Shown here: piece by piece, positions 31,331-39,386 of the stretch | Position numbering within the stretch: the first letter of the stretch is position 1 | Layout of the letters: each line of letters begins with the position of its first letter | Assembly: GCA_047974745.1 (NCBI GenBank) | Contig: JBKECO010000021.1 | Location: forward strand, 108,840-172,839 | From: JBKECO01 sp047974745 | GTDB lineage: Bacteria > Bacillota > Clostridia > Lachnospirales > Lachnospiraceae | Length of the DNA: 64,000 bases | Direction: 5' to 3' | Made by a program: the position numbers and the translations under genes | The notes under the pieces: generated by a model | Seen by the model: the letters and a program-made list of their open reading frames with translations, nothing else | The model's database searches: none | What the model was told of the DNA's origin: nothing

Positions 31331-32569
31331 ATGAATAATAACACAAGACCACTTGAAGGTATCAAGGTAGTTGAAATGGCAACGTTTATTGCAGGACCTT
31401 CCTGCGCAAGATACTTTGCGGATCTTGGAGCAAGTGTCATTAAAGTGGAATCTCCCCAGGGAGATCCAATTCGTTATACTGCAGTCAATGAGGGCAGACC
31501 CTTCGGCGATATGGAAGATACCACGTTTACATTGGAAAACACCGGAAAGCAGTGCATTACACTGAATATAAAATCTGTTGCAGGTAGAGAAGCCTTAGAA
31601 AAACTCATTGCGGAGGCAGATATATTCATTACGAATGTGCGTCCAAATGGATTAAAACGTGCAGGTCTAGATTATGAGTCCCTCAAGATAAAATATCCCA
31701 GCCTGGTATATGGATTTGTAAGTGGCTATGGGGAAAAGGGTCCGGATAAGGACTTGCCGGGATTTGACTACACTGCTTTTTTTGCCCGTGGTGGTGTTAT
31801 TGGAACCATGTATGACGTGGACTCATCGCCAATGACTCCCATTGCAGGGTTTGGAGACCACCAGGTCGGGATGTATTTATCCGCCGGTGTACTGGCAGCA
31901 CTTTACCGTGCGAAGATGACAGGAGTGGGAGATCAGGTGACGGTAAGTCTCTATCATGCAGCACTTTGGGTGACTTCTCTGAATCTGCAGTGCAATCAGT
32001 ACGGAGATCCCTCCACACAGTATCCGATCAGCCGTAAAAAAATATCGAATCCATTAAATGTTGCACACAAAACAAAAGATGGCAAATTGGTACAAATTGC
32101 AATGCCGCGTTACGACTTTCACTATGAGCCTTTCATGAGAGTCCTAGAGCGAGAGGATCTGATCGGTGACAGCCGATTTTTCCCTCAGGAGGAGCTGCAG
32201 AACAATCTGGATGAATTTTATGATATTCTGGTCAAAGAGATCGGAAAATATACAGAAGAAGAGTTCATCGCAAGGATGAAAGATGCAGATCTTCCTTTCT
32301 CCTCTTGTCTCACATGGAATGAAATACTGACGGATGAGCAGGCCTGGGAATCAGAGGCACTGACAAAGGTTAAATTTCCAAGCGGACAGGAAAGAACCAT
32401 GGTCAGGACACCTTCAATTTTCAGTGATACGGAACTGCCTTCCTACGAACGCGGACGGTTTCTTGGTGAGGATACAGAAGCAGTCTTAGGCGCCTTAGGC
32501 TATAGTAAGGAACAGATCGAGGCAATGATCGCAGCAGGTGAAGCGACTGGATGCAGACGAATCGGATAA
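31331..32569 (+). CDS. CaiB/BaiF type III CoA-transferase (HadA/FldA-like)
   Basis: Moves CoA between an acyl-CoA product and the incoming 2-hydroxyacid, activating the substrate for the dehydratase. 412 residues, full family length. The N-terminal GIKVVEMATFIAGPSCARYF and DLGASVIKVESPQGDPIRY are classic. The catalytic Asp is expected in DLPGFDYTAFFARGG near residue 145; later FGDHQVGMYLSAGVLAALY is conserved. It sits between the dehydratase subunits and their activator, as in the had and fld clusters of amino-acid-fermenting clostridia. Its stop overlaps the beginning of the longest possible activator frame, so translation is probably coupled. Confidence 0.92.
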   Translation: MNNNTRPLEGIKVVEMATFIAGPSCARYFADLGASVIKVESPQGDPIRYTAVNEGRPFGDMEDTTFTLENTGKQCITLNIKSVAGREALEKLIAEADIFITNVRPNGLKRAGLDYESLKIKYPSLVYGFVSGYGEKGPDKDLPGFDYTAFFARGGVIGTMYDVDSSPMTPIAGFGDHQVGMYLSAGVLAALYRAKMTGVGDQVTVSLYHAALWVTSLNLQCNQYGDPSTQYPISRKKISNPLNVAHKTKDGKLVQIAMPRYDFHYEPFMRVLEREDLIGDSRFFPQEELQNNLDEFYDILVKEIGKYTEEEFIARMKDADLPFSSCLTWNEILTDEQAWESEALTKVKFPSGQERTMVRTPSIFSDTELPSYERGRFLGEDTEAVLGALGYSKEQIEAMIAAGEATGCRRIG

Positions 32570-32619
32570 TGCCGGTCATAAACAAATACAGCAGTATGTC
32601 GATCAAGGAAAGGCGGAAC

Positions 32620-33396
32620 ATGTATACACTGGGAATAGATATCGGTTCCACCACTTCAAAATGTGTGATTTTGAAGGATGGAAAGGAAATAATTGCAACA
32701 TCACTTGTCAAAGCAGGTACGGGTACCAAAGGGCCTATGAGGGCGTATCATTCTGTTTTTGAAAACGCAGGACTCAGCGAATCCGATATGGAGTATACAT
32801 TAGCTACCGGCTATGGAAGGGGCAGCTTTCTCAAAAAAGACGGCGAGATGAGTGAGCTCAGCTGTCATGCCAAGGGCATGCATTTTAAAGTTCCTGAATG
32901 CCGCACGATCATTGATATTGGCGGTCAGGATGCCAAGGTAATCCAGCTGACAGAGACTGGAACGATTGCCAACTTCGTTATGAATGATAAATGCGCAGCA
33001 GGTACAGGAAGATTTCTGGATGTTATGTCTGCCATATTGCAGATCGATATCGGAGAATTGGAGAACTATGCGGCAGAGTCAAATCAGGCGGTTTCAATAT
33101 CCAGTACCTGCACTGTATTTGCTGAGTCAGAAGTCATTTCACAGCTATCCCAAAATGTGAAATTGGAGGATCTGGTCGCAGGAATCTGTGACTCAGTAGC
33201 CATCAGAGTTTCATCCCTTGCAAAGCGCATTGGTATCAGAGAAGTGGTATGCATGAGCGGTGGAGTCGCACAGAATGGCGGAGTCAGAGATGCACTAGCA
33301 AAAGAATTAGGAGTCAGTATCATTACAACAGAGGATGCACAGTATATCGGAGCACTTGGCGCAGCAATTGCAGCATTTGGAAAGTGTGCAAAATAA
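32620..33396 (+). CDS. 2-hydroxyacyl-CoA dehydratase activator (HgdC/HadI/FldI-like)
   Basis: ATP-driven reductase that injects one high-energy electron into the dehydratase. 258 residues from the ATG at 32620, matching HgdC of Acidaminococcus in length. ASKHA motifs: LGIDIGSTTSKCVILKDG (4-21), IIDIGGQDAKVI (97-108), VVCMSGGVAQNGGVRDAL. The two cysteines that hold the [4Fe-4S] cluster between the two monomers are Cys125 (NDKCAAGTG) and Cys164 (SSTCTVFAESEVI). AAGGAAAGGCGG lies before the ATG; frames open further upstream overlap the CoA-transferase gene and add residues not found in homologues. Last gene of the operon before the terminator. Confidence 0.93.
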   Translation: MYTLGIDIGSTTSKCVILKDGKEIIATSLVKAGTGTKGPMRAYHSVFENAGLSESDMEYTLATGYGRGSFLKKDGEMSELSCHAKGMHFKVPECRTIIDIGGQDAKVIQLTETGTIANFVMNDKCAAGTGRFLDVMSAILQIDIGELENYAAESNQAVSISSTCTVFAESEVISQLSQNVKLEDLVAGICDSVAIRVSSLAKRIGIREVVCMSGGVAQNGGVRDALAKELGVSIITTEDAQYIGALGAAIAAFGKCAK

Positions 33397-33397
33397 A

Positions 33398-33437
33398 AAA
33401 GAACCCTGTAGAATGTATTATTCTCACAGGGTTCTTT
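33398..33437. terminator. Bidirectional terminator after the dehydratase operon
   Basis: Perfect 12-bp stem AAAGAACCCTGT (33398-33409) and ACAGGGTTCTTT (33426-33437), with A-rich and T-rich sides. It lies between the activator gene and the convergent MFS gene. Confidence 0.9.
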
Positions 33438-33486
33438 GTATTTCAGTAAATTAAATATTGGTCTGGGCTACGAAACACCATTACTA

Positions 33487-34764
33487 CTAATTTCGTCCGA
33501 TCAGAGAATCATCCACAAAGAGGATTACAATCAGAGCAAGAATAGCCAGTACTGCCAGAACACCATAAGCTACAGCGTAGCTTATGGTAGAACCAAGAAC
33601 ACCAACAACAGAAACACCCAGTGCGCCAATTGCAGCGACCAATGGCTTTAACACTTTGAAAGCCATTGGGAAATCATATCTTCCCCAGATTGTATTAGTA
33701 ATGGATACCAGATAGTTCGCAGCACCGCCCAGCATGATTCCAAAGAATGGAAGAGACAGGTATAGTGTTGGCCTGGTAGGAATCAGATTCAGGATAATGG
33801 CACATACAGCGATGATCAAGGTGATGATGATTGCTTTTTTTGGTCCTACCTTTGCATCCAGAACACCACATCCGATGGAACCAATAATTGCTGAGAGTCC
33901 GGTAAATGCAAGCATACCTATGATTTCCGGTGTCTGATAGCCTGACTGCAGCATACGTGGCATAAAGTTCGTCATGATTCCCAAAGAGAGCAGTTCCATG
34001 ATGCCAAGAGAAAAGGCGATCAGCCACACTTTTTTCTCGCCGAATAATTTCTTGGGCTGCCATAATGAAGTCTTCATATAGGCAAGACCTTCCTCTAGTT
34101 CTTTCTTTACAGTGGACATATCAAAATGTCTGTTGTTGTCAGGGTAGCATCCAACTTCTTCCGGATAGTCTCTTACAAAGATAGCGACCACAACAAATAG
34201 GACAAGCCCTGCTATTGCATAGAAGGTATACACTTGTTTGATGCCGCCAGAAGCGATCATGCCACTAACAAGTGGTGTTGAAATAGAAGCAGAAACTGGA
34301 AAACCACAGGTCACAAAACCCATAGCCATACCCTTTTTACGAGGAAACCAGTTGGAGATGACATTCAGATTTGCAATATAACAGAATCCCATTCCACCTA
34401 CTGCTGCGGCAGAAATTGCTATAAAATACACGATGTTATTCGATGCACTTCCCCAGAAAAAGGAAGCAACTGCAGTCAAAAGAAGTGATGCTGCCCAGGC
34501 AATACGGGCGTTGAATACGTTCGATACTGCACCCCAGATGATTGCGCCGATTACTGCGATCCATGCTGAAATCGTTGAAAACATATATAACACCTGGATA
34601 TTAAAGCCATTTGCTGCAAAAGTCGGAATAGTCACATTTAAAGAATCGTTGATAATAGAGCTTTGGTACATAATAGAAAAAAATGAAATTGCAATGATTA
34701 GCCAGCCTTTTGCCCCAAAATTAGCAGAAGCTGCCTTGGTCTGCTCTGATGTAGATTGTGCCAT
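33487..34764 (-). CDS. MFS transporter, OFA (oxalate/formate antiporter)-like
   Basis: Twelve-helix carrier of the major facilitator superfamily, 425 residues. The loop between helices 2 and 3 reads WGAVSNVFNARIAWAA, and the helix 4-5 region has NLNVISNWFPRKKGMAMGFV, where the WFPRKKGMAMG motif is characteristic of OFA-type monocarboxylate and dicarboxylate exchangers. The central loop has YPEEVGCYPDN. It is the second gene after the flavoprotein at 34792 (27-bp gap) on the same strand, divergent from the acyl-CoA dehydrogenase operon. A role in uptake of the hydroxyacid or precursor, or export of the reduced acid, is a reasonable inference. Confidence 0.88.
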   Translation of the reverse strand: MAQSTSEQTKAASANFGAKGWLIIAISFFSIMYQSSIINDSLNVTIPTFAANGFNIQVLYMFSTISAWIAVIGAIIWGAVSNVFNARIAWAASLLLTAVASFFWGSASNNIVYFIAISAAAVGGMGFCYIANLNVISNWFPRKKGMAMGFVTCGFPVSASISTPLVSGMIASGGIKQVYTFYAIAGLVLFVVVAIFVRDYPEEVGCYPDNNRHFDMSTVKKELEEGLAYMKTSLWQPKKLFGEKKVWLIAFSLGIMELLSLGIMTNFMPRMLQSGYQTPEIIGMLAFTGLSAIIGSIGCGVLDAKVGPKKAIIITLIIAVCAIILNLIPTRPTLYLSLPFFGIMLGGAANYLVSITNTIWGRYDFPMAFKVLKPLVAAIGALGVSVVGVLGSTISYAVAYGVLAVLAILALIVILFVDDSLIGRN

Positions 34765-34791
34765 AGTTTCTCTCCCTATTTGTGTGATATT

Positions 34792-35727
34792 TTATCTTAC
34801 AGGTACAGTAGCTTCTATAAATGCAGCATATTTTTGCTTTCTGCTCTTGAATTCATCCGATTTACGGTAATCCATCAATCTGCCTTCATTTTCTTTGATA
34901 TCATCGGCATGCAGGAATTTTCCCGGAATAATATCGTGTGCTTTTCTTTCATCCTCAGGTGCGAAGGAAAACGATATCTTGCCATTTGTTACCTTGATTT
35001 CACCTTCCAGCCCGCAAAGTGTACAAATTGCTTTGCCAGCATCATCATTCAGATAGAATTCACGTCCGTGACAGTGTGGACAGACACCAGGCTCTCCCTG
35101 ATATACTGCATGTTCAATGTCAGCAGCAGCATCTGCAATGTGTTCACCAATTTCATACGCACGCTCGATTTTTTCATCTTCCATTACGATACATTTTGAC
35201 CACATAAATACATCATTATCGATGATTTTCCATGCAGGTGACATAGCAAGCATCGCACAGTCACACTGAGCTCTCGTTGCCCAGTCAGATCCACCAACAG
35301 ACATAAAGGAAATGACCTTGTCCTTTAAAATACGTGGATCCGGAGCTTTTCCGCCTGTTTTTTCAGAAATCTGTGTTCCGATGATATTCATTGCTCGATC
35401 CATTCTTGGACCAAAACGGTCACAGATCGTATGGACGAGTCCTGCAGCTCCACTTTCAAAGATCGGAACTGCCATGACGATGCCATCTGCATCAAGCATT
35501 TTGTCTCTTAACCAGTCGAAGTCGTCTTTTAAGATACAGCCGCCCCCGCGGCCACTCATAAGACTCATGACACAGGCAGTACAACCTGTACAGTTCTCGA
35601 TGTTAAGATCCAATAGCCTGATGAATTCAATTTCTGCACCCTTAGCCTGGGCGCCCATCAGTGCTTCTTTGCACATGGCTTCATTGTTACCGCCTTTTGT
35701 TCCGGCAGAGATACCAAGTACTTTCAT
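34792..35727 (-). CDS. Flavodoxin-like NAD(P)H/FMN oxidoreductase with zinc-ribbon tail
   Basis: A 311-residue flavoprotein. The N-terminus is of the NADPH-dependent FMN reductase/iron-sulfur flavoprotein type: MKVLGISAGTKGGNNEAMC with a phosphate-binding loop, then the Cys motif NCTGCTACVMS near residues 45-55, which in iron-sulfur flavoproteins holds a [4Fe-4S] cluster. A C-terminal extension has two CxxC pairs (VCPHCHGRE and ICTLCGLEG near 214-238), a rubredoxin- or zinc-ribbon-like knuckle. It heads an operon with the MFS carrier and is divergent from the acyl-CoA dehydrogenase operon. It could be an electron donor or an enoate or ketoacid reductase of the same pathway; not established. 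Confidence 0.82.
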   Translation of the reverse strand: MKVLGISAGTKGGNNEAMCKEALMGAQAKGAEIEFIRLLDLNIENCTGCTACVMSLMSGRGGGCILKDDFDWLRDKMLDADGIVMAVPIFESGAAGLVHTICDRFGPRMDRAMNIIGTQISEKTGGKAPDPRILKDKVISFMSVGGSDWATRAQCDCAMLAMSPAWKIIDNDVFMWSKCIVMEDEKIERAYEIGEHIADAAADIEHAVYQGEPGVCPHCHGREFYLNDDAGKAICTLCGLEGEIKVTNGKISFSFAPEDERKAHDIIPGKFLHADDIKENEGRLMDYRKSDEFKSRKQKYAAFIEATVPVR

Positions 35728-35884
35728 GATAAAATCCTCCTAAAATTATTGATGTTTCGTAACGATTCAGTACCTTCCCAATGATGATGATTTTGTTCTC
35801 AGGAAGACAAGGTAACTGTCGTTTTGTGAAAAAAATAACAAAACATATATAATTTATTATAGAATGGAGGCATGTTTTTGTGAA

Positions 35885-35922
35885 ATAACTATATAATGAA
35901 AAATATATAACCAAATAGTTAT
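35885..35922. promoter_or_regulatory. ATAACTAT inverted repeat in the divergent control region
   Basis: ATAACTAT (35885-35892) and ATAGTTAT (35915-35922) form an interrupted inverted repeat 30 bp apart in the AT-rich 418-bp region (35728-36145) between the flavoprotein/MFS operon and the acyl-CoA dehydrogenase operon. It may be an operator for the minus-strand operon. No gene is seen in this interval. Confidence 0.4.
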
Positions 35923-36000
35923 AAGTAAAGTGCTGTTACTGATGAGGATATTTAGGTGTTTTTCTGTGCAAAAGTGTTCCTGTATTTCAAAAAGAAAATC

Positions 36001-36053
36001 TTTACAAATCAGAAGAATTCAATTAGAATAGAACCAGAAACTTGTCGACAAGT
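36001..36053 (+). promoter_or_regulatory. Acyl-CoA dehydrogenase/ETF promoter with ACTTGTCGACAAGT operator
   Basis: TTTACA (36001-36006), 17 bp, TAGAAT (36024-36029), then ACTTGTCGACAAGT at 36040-36053, followed by a related half TTGACAAG at 36053-36060. It is the twin of the dehydratase operon promoter at 28863-28916, with the palindrome in the same position relative to -10 within one base. Confidence 0.85.
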
Positions 36054-36145
36054 TGACAAGAAAGCGAAAATAAGAACTTCAGATATTTTGTTTATATGGC
36101 AGCAGATACCAAGTAGAAAATTTGGCTGTGATCAGGAGGAAAACT

Positions 36146-37291
36146 ATGTATTTTACAGAGGAACATGAATTAATTCGAAAACTGGCAAAGGAGTTCGCTG
36201 AAAAGGAACTGACGAATGAGATTTTGGATGAAGTAGAAGAATCCGGAGTATTTCCACAGGAGATATTAGACAAAATGGCAGCCATTGGATTCTATGGTAT
36301 CAAATCTCCAAGAGAACTAGGTGGCGCAGGTGCGGATCACAGAGCCTATGTGGTGGTCATGGAAGAAATAGCCAGAGTCAGCGCAGTAGCAAGCCTTTAT
36401 GTCTCATCACCGAACTCCCTATCTGGAGGACCTCTTCTCTTGTCAGGTTCCGAGGCACAGATCGAAAAATACTTAAAGCCCTGCCTGACAGGCGAAAAAA
36501 TGCTTTGCTTTGGTCTCACCGAGCCAGGTGCCGGCTCCGATGCCGGCGGTATGAGTGCAACAGCAGTAAAAGATGGTGAGTTCTATATCATAAACGGAAG
36601 AAAGACTTTTATCACCATGGCACCGCTGTCCGACATAGCGATCATCTATGCAAAGACAGATATGGCAAAAGGCACCAGAGGAATATCGGCATTTATTGTT
36701 GATATGAAGTCGGAAGGTGTATCCTGCGGTAAGGCCGAGCATAAAATGGGACTGAAGGGATGTGCGACTTCGGATATCATTCTCGAAAATGTAAGAGTTC
36801 CGAAGGAGGACATGCTCGGTGAAGAGAATGAAGGTTTTATCAATGCCATGAAGACACTGGATGTAGGAAGAATCGGTGTAGCAGCACAATCCATCGGTGT
36901 TGCACAAGGTGCACTGGATGATGCAATCAATTATGCAAAGGAAAGAAAACAGTTTGGTAAAAGCATCAGCAGTTTTCAGGCAATCAGTTTTATGATCGCA
37001 GAAATGGCTACGAAGCTGGAAGCAGCTAAGGGATTGGTTTATAAGGCAGCCTACCTAAAGGACACAAAGGCTTCACCGAAGGAGTGCTCGATTGCAGCAT
37101 CCATGGCGAAATTTTATGCTTCGGAAGCCTGCAACGACATTTGTGCCAAAGCCGTACAGATCCACGGCGGATATGGATTTATCAAGGATTACAAGATAGA
37201 GCGCCGTTACAGGGATTGCCGCGTATTTACTATTTATGAAGGAACCTCACAGGTTCAGCAAATGGTAATTGCAGGAGCGCTTTTAAAATAG
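36146..37291 (+). CDS. Acyl-CoA dehydrogenase (ETF-coupled, probable enoyl-CoA reductase)
   Basis: FAD enzyme of the acyl-CoA dehydrogenase family, 381 residues from the ATG at 36146 (CAGGAGGAAAA before it). Family signatures: LCFGLTEPGAGSDAGGMS near residues 120-137, DVGRIGVAAQSIGVAQGALD, AVQIHGGYGFIKDYKIERRY, and the catalytic Glu365 in FTIYEGTSQVQ. The following etfB and ferredoxin-fused etfA point to a bifurcating Bcd-Etf or CarCDE-type complex that reduces a 2-enoyl-CoA with NADH while also reducing ferredoxin. Given the shared operator with the dehydratase operon, the substrate is probably that enzyme's enoyl-CoA product (inference). Confidence 0.93.
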   Translation: MYFTEEHELIRKLAKEFAEKELTNEILDEVEESGVFPQEILDKMAAIGFYGIKSPRELGGAGADHRAYVVVMEEIARVSAVASLYVSSPNSLSGGPLLLSGSEAQIEKYLKPCLTGEKMLCFGLTEPGAGSDAGGMSATAVKDGEFYIINGRKTFITMAPLSDIAIIYAKTDMAKGTRGISAFIVDMKSEGVSCGKAEHKMGLKGCATSDIILENVRVPKEDMLGEENEGFINAMKTLDVGRIGVAAQSIGVAQGALDDAINYAKERKQFGKSISSFQAISFMIAEMATKLEAAKGLVYKAAYLKDTKASPKECSIAASMAKFYASEACNDICAKAVQIHGGYGFIKDYKIERRYRDCRVFTIYEGTSQVQQMVIAGALLK

Positions 37292-37303
37292 GAGGAGGAT
37301 ACA

Positions 37304-38089
37304 ATGAAAATTGCAGTATGTGTAAAACAGGTGCCTGATACAAACGAAGTAAAGATAGATCCGCTCAAAGGAACCCTGATCCGTGAAGGTGTTCCCAGCA
37401 TTTTAAATCCGGATGATGCAAATGCCCTCGAGGCAGCACTCCGATTAAAGGATGAGTATCCGGGCAGTACAGTGGCAGTGATTACGATGGGACCGCCCCA
37501 GGCAAACAGTATGTTGAGAGAATGTCTTGCCATGGGAGCAGACGATGCCTATCTTTTGAGCGATCGTGTATTTGGAGGAGCTGACACCTGTGCGACATCC
37601 ACAACCTTAGCTGGAGGCCTTAATAAAATAGGTACATTTGATCTCATTTTTGCAGGGCGTCAGGCAATTGATGGAGATACCGCACAGGTAGGGCCTCAGA
37701 CGGCTCAGAGACTGGGAATTCCTGTTGTCACCTATGTAGAAGGCATTGAAATGAAGAAGGACACAGTCCTTGTAAAACGGCAGCTCGAGGATGGGTATGA
37801 ACTGATCGAGGTTCAAATGCCTTGTCTTTTGACTTGTGTAAAAGAATTGAATCAGCCACGATATATGACTATAGCAGGTATCATGGACGCTTATAAGAAA
37901 ACGATTACGATATTTGATCATACAGATCTGGGTCTTTCACCAGAAGACTGCGGGCTAAAAGCATCTCCGACCCAGGTGGCACGTTCGTTCACTCCGCCTT
38001 TAAAAGGCAAAGGGGAGATGATACATGGAACACCAAAGGAAGAAGCAAGAATTTTATTCACAAAATTGCGTGAAAAGCATATCGTGTAA
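37304..38089 (+). CDS. etfB: Electron transfer flavoprotein beta subunit
   Basis: Small ETF subunit of 261 residues. IAVCVKQVPDTNEVKIDP begins the protein and FAGRQAIDGDTAQVGPQ near 119-135 is the conserved loop that in bifurcating ETFs holds the second FAD. It lies 12 bp after the acyl-CoA dehydrogenase gene and 18 bp before etfA, with a GGAGGA ribosome site. It is the NADH-side flavin subunit of the complex if bifurcation is correct. Confidence 0.95.
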   Translation: MKIAVCVKQVPDTNEVKIDPLKGTLIREGVPSILNPDDANALEAALRLKDEYPGSTVAVITMGPPQANSMLRECLAMGADDAYLLSDRVFGGADTCATSTTLAGGLNKIGTFDLIFAGRQAIDGDTAQVGPQTAQRLGIPVVTYVEGIEMKKDTVLVKRQLEDGYELIEVQMPCLLTCVKELNQPRYMTIAGIMDAYKKTITIFDHTDLGLSPEDCGLKASPTQVARSFTPPLKGKGEMIHGTPKEEARILFTKLREKHIV

Positions 38090-38107
38090 GGATAGGAGGA
38101 GTGACAA

Positions 38108-39280
38108 ATGGCAGTAAAAGTAATCAGCGAAAAATGTAAAGGATGTACCATCTGTGTCAAAAATTGTCCTTTTGATGCCATCACAATGGAGAATAAAATT
38201 GCAGTAATCGGTGCTAGCTGTACAGCATGTGGTGTCTGTGTGGAAAAATGTCCTTTTGATGCGATCGAAAAAGAAGAAGAGGGTAAAGCAACAGATCTTT
38301 CATCTTATAAAGATGTATGGGTATTTGCAGAGCAGCGAGATCAAAAAATCATGCAGGTGGCAGTGGAGCTACTTGGTGAGGGAAGAAAACTTGCAGATGA
38401 GATCGGATGCAGTCTCTGCGCAGTCCTTTGTGGGGATGAGGTCGCACACCTGAAAGAGGAGCTATTCGCCTATGGAGCGGATAAGGTCTATATCGCCCAG
38501 GCTCCTGAGCTGAAAAATTATACGACGGACGGCTATACCAAGGTTATTTACGAAGCGATCACAACATACAAGCCAGAAGTCGTTCTACTGGGTGCTACCC
38601 ATATTGGCAGAGATCTGGGACCATGTCTTGCTGTTCGCTGCAATACCGGACTGACCGCAGACTGTACACAGCTGGATGTGGATCCGGAAAACAAAATGAT
38701 CAAAATGACAAGACCTGCATTTGGCGGAAATCTCATGGCGACGATACAGTGTCCGAATCACAGACCTCAAATGGCAACGGTTCATCCCGGTGTCATGGCA
38801 AAGCCAGATTATATTCAGGGCAAGAGAGGGATGACAGTAGAACTGGCAGTTTCTTTTAACGAAGGCGACATTCGTATGAAAGTCGTAGAAATCGTGAAAT
38901 CCATGAAGGAAACCGTATCACTGACTGACGCTGAAATCATAGTTTCCGGCGGACTGGGACTTGGAAAAGCAGAGGGCTTTGAACTTCTGCATAAATTTGC
39001 CAAAAAGCTTGGAGCCACCGTGGCCTCCTCCCGTGCCTGTGTGGATGCAGGCTGGATCGATCATTCCCGTCAGGTTGGTCAGACGGGTACTACTGTAAAA
39101 CCCAAGATCTATTTTTGCTGTGGTATTTCCGGAGCCATACAGCATGTAGCCGGAATGTCTCATTCCGATACGATCATAGCGATCAATACGAATGAATATG
39201 CTCCTATCTTTGAAATTGCGGATTATGGCATCGTGGGAGATCTCTATCAGGTGATTCCAGCCATGATGGAAGAGCTTTGA
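38108..39280 (+). CDS. etfA: Electron transfer flavoprotein alpha subunit with N-terminal 2x[4Fe-4S] ferredoxin
   Basis: A 390-residue ETF alpha chain that starts with a ferredoxin domain: Cys10, 13, 16, 20 (CKGCTICVKNCP) and Cys38, 41, 44, 48 (CTACGVCVEKCP). The ETF body follows, with the FAD-binding C-terminal third (SRACVDAGWIDHSRQVGQTG, then CCGISGAIQHVAGMSHSD). A ferredoxin-fused EtfA is known from the caffeyl-CoA reductase (CarE) of Acetobacterium woodii and other clostridial bifurcating complexes, where the clusters pass electrons to ferredoxin. The start ATG has TAGGAGGAG in front. It is the last gene of the acyl-CoA dehydrogenase operon. Confidence 0.95.
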   Translation: MAVKVISEKCKGCTICVKNCPFDAITMENKIAVIGASCTACGVCVEKCPFDAIEKEEEGKATDLSSYKDVWVFAEQRDQKIMQVAVELLGEGRKLADEIGCSLCAVLCGDEVAHLKEELFAYGADKVYIAQAPELKNYTTDGYTKVIYEAITTYKPEVVLLGATHIGRDLGPCLAVRCNTGLTADCTQLDVDPENKMIKMTRPAFGGNLMATIQCPNHRPQMATVHPGVMAKPDYIQGKRGMTVELAVSFNEGDIRMKVVEIVKSMKETVSLTDAEIIVSGGLGLGKAEGFELLHKFAKKLGATVASSRACVDAGWIDHSRQVGQTGTTVKPKIYFCCGISGAIQHVAGMSHSDTIIAINTNEYAPIFEIADYGIVGDLYQVIPAMMEEL

Positions 39281-39386
39281 TGCCGTTAAAAGAAAAGGAA
39301 TCATTCAAAATTCATTGAAACGTACCCTAAAATAGAGTAGTATGATATACATAAAGTATAAAAATGCTACATCAGGGAGGAAATCA

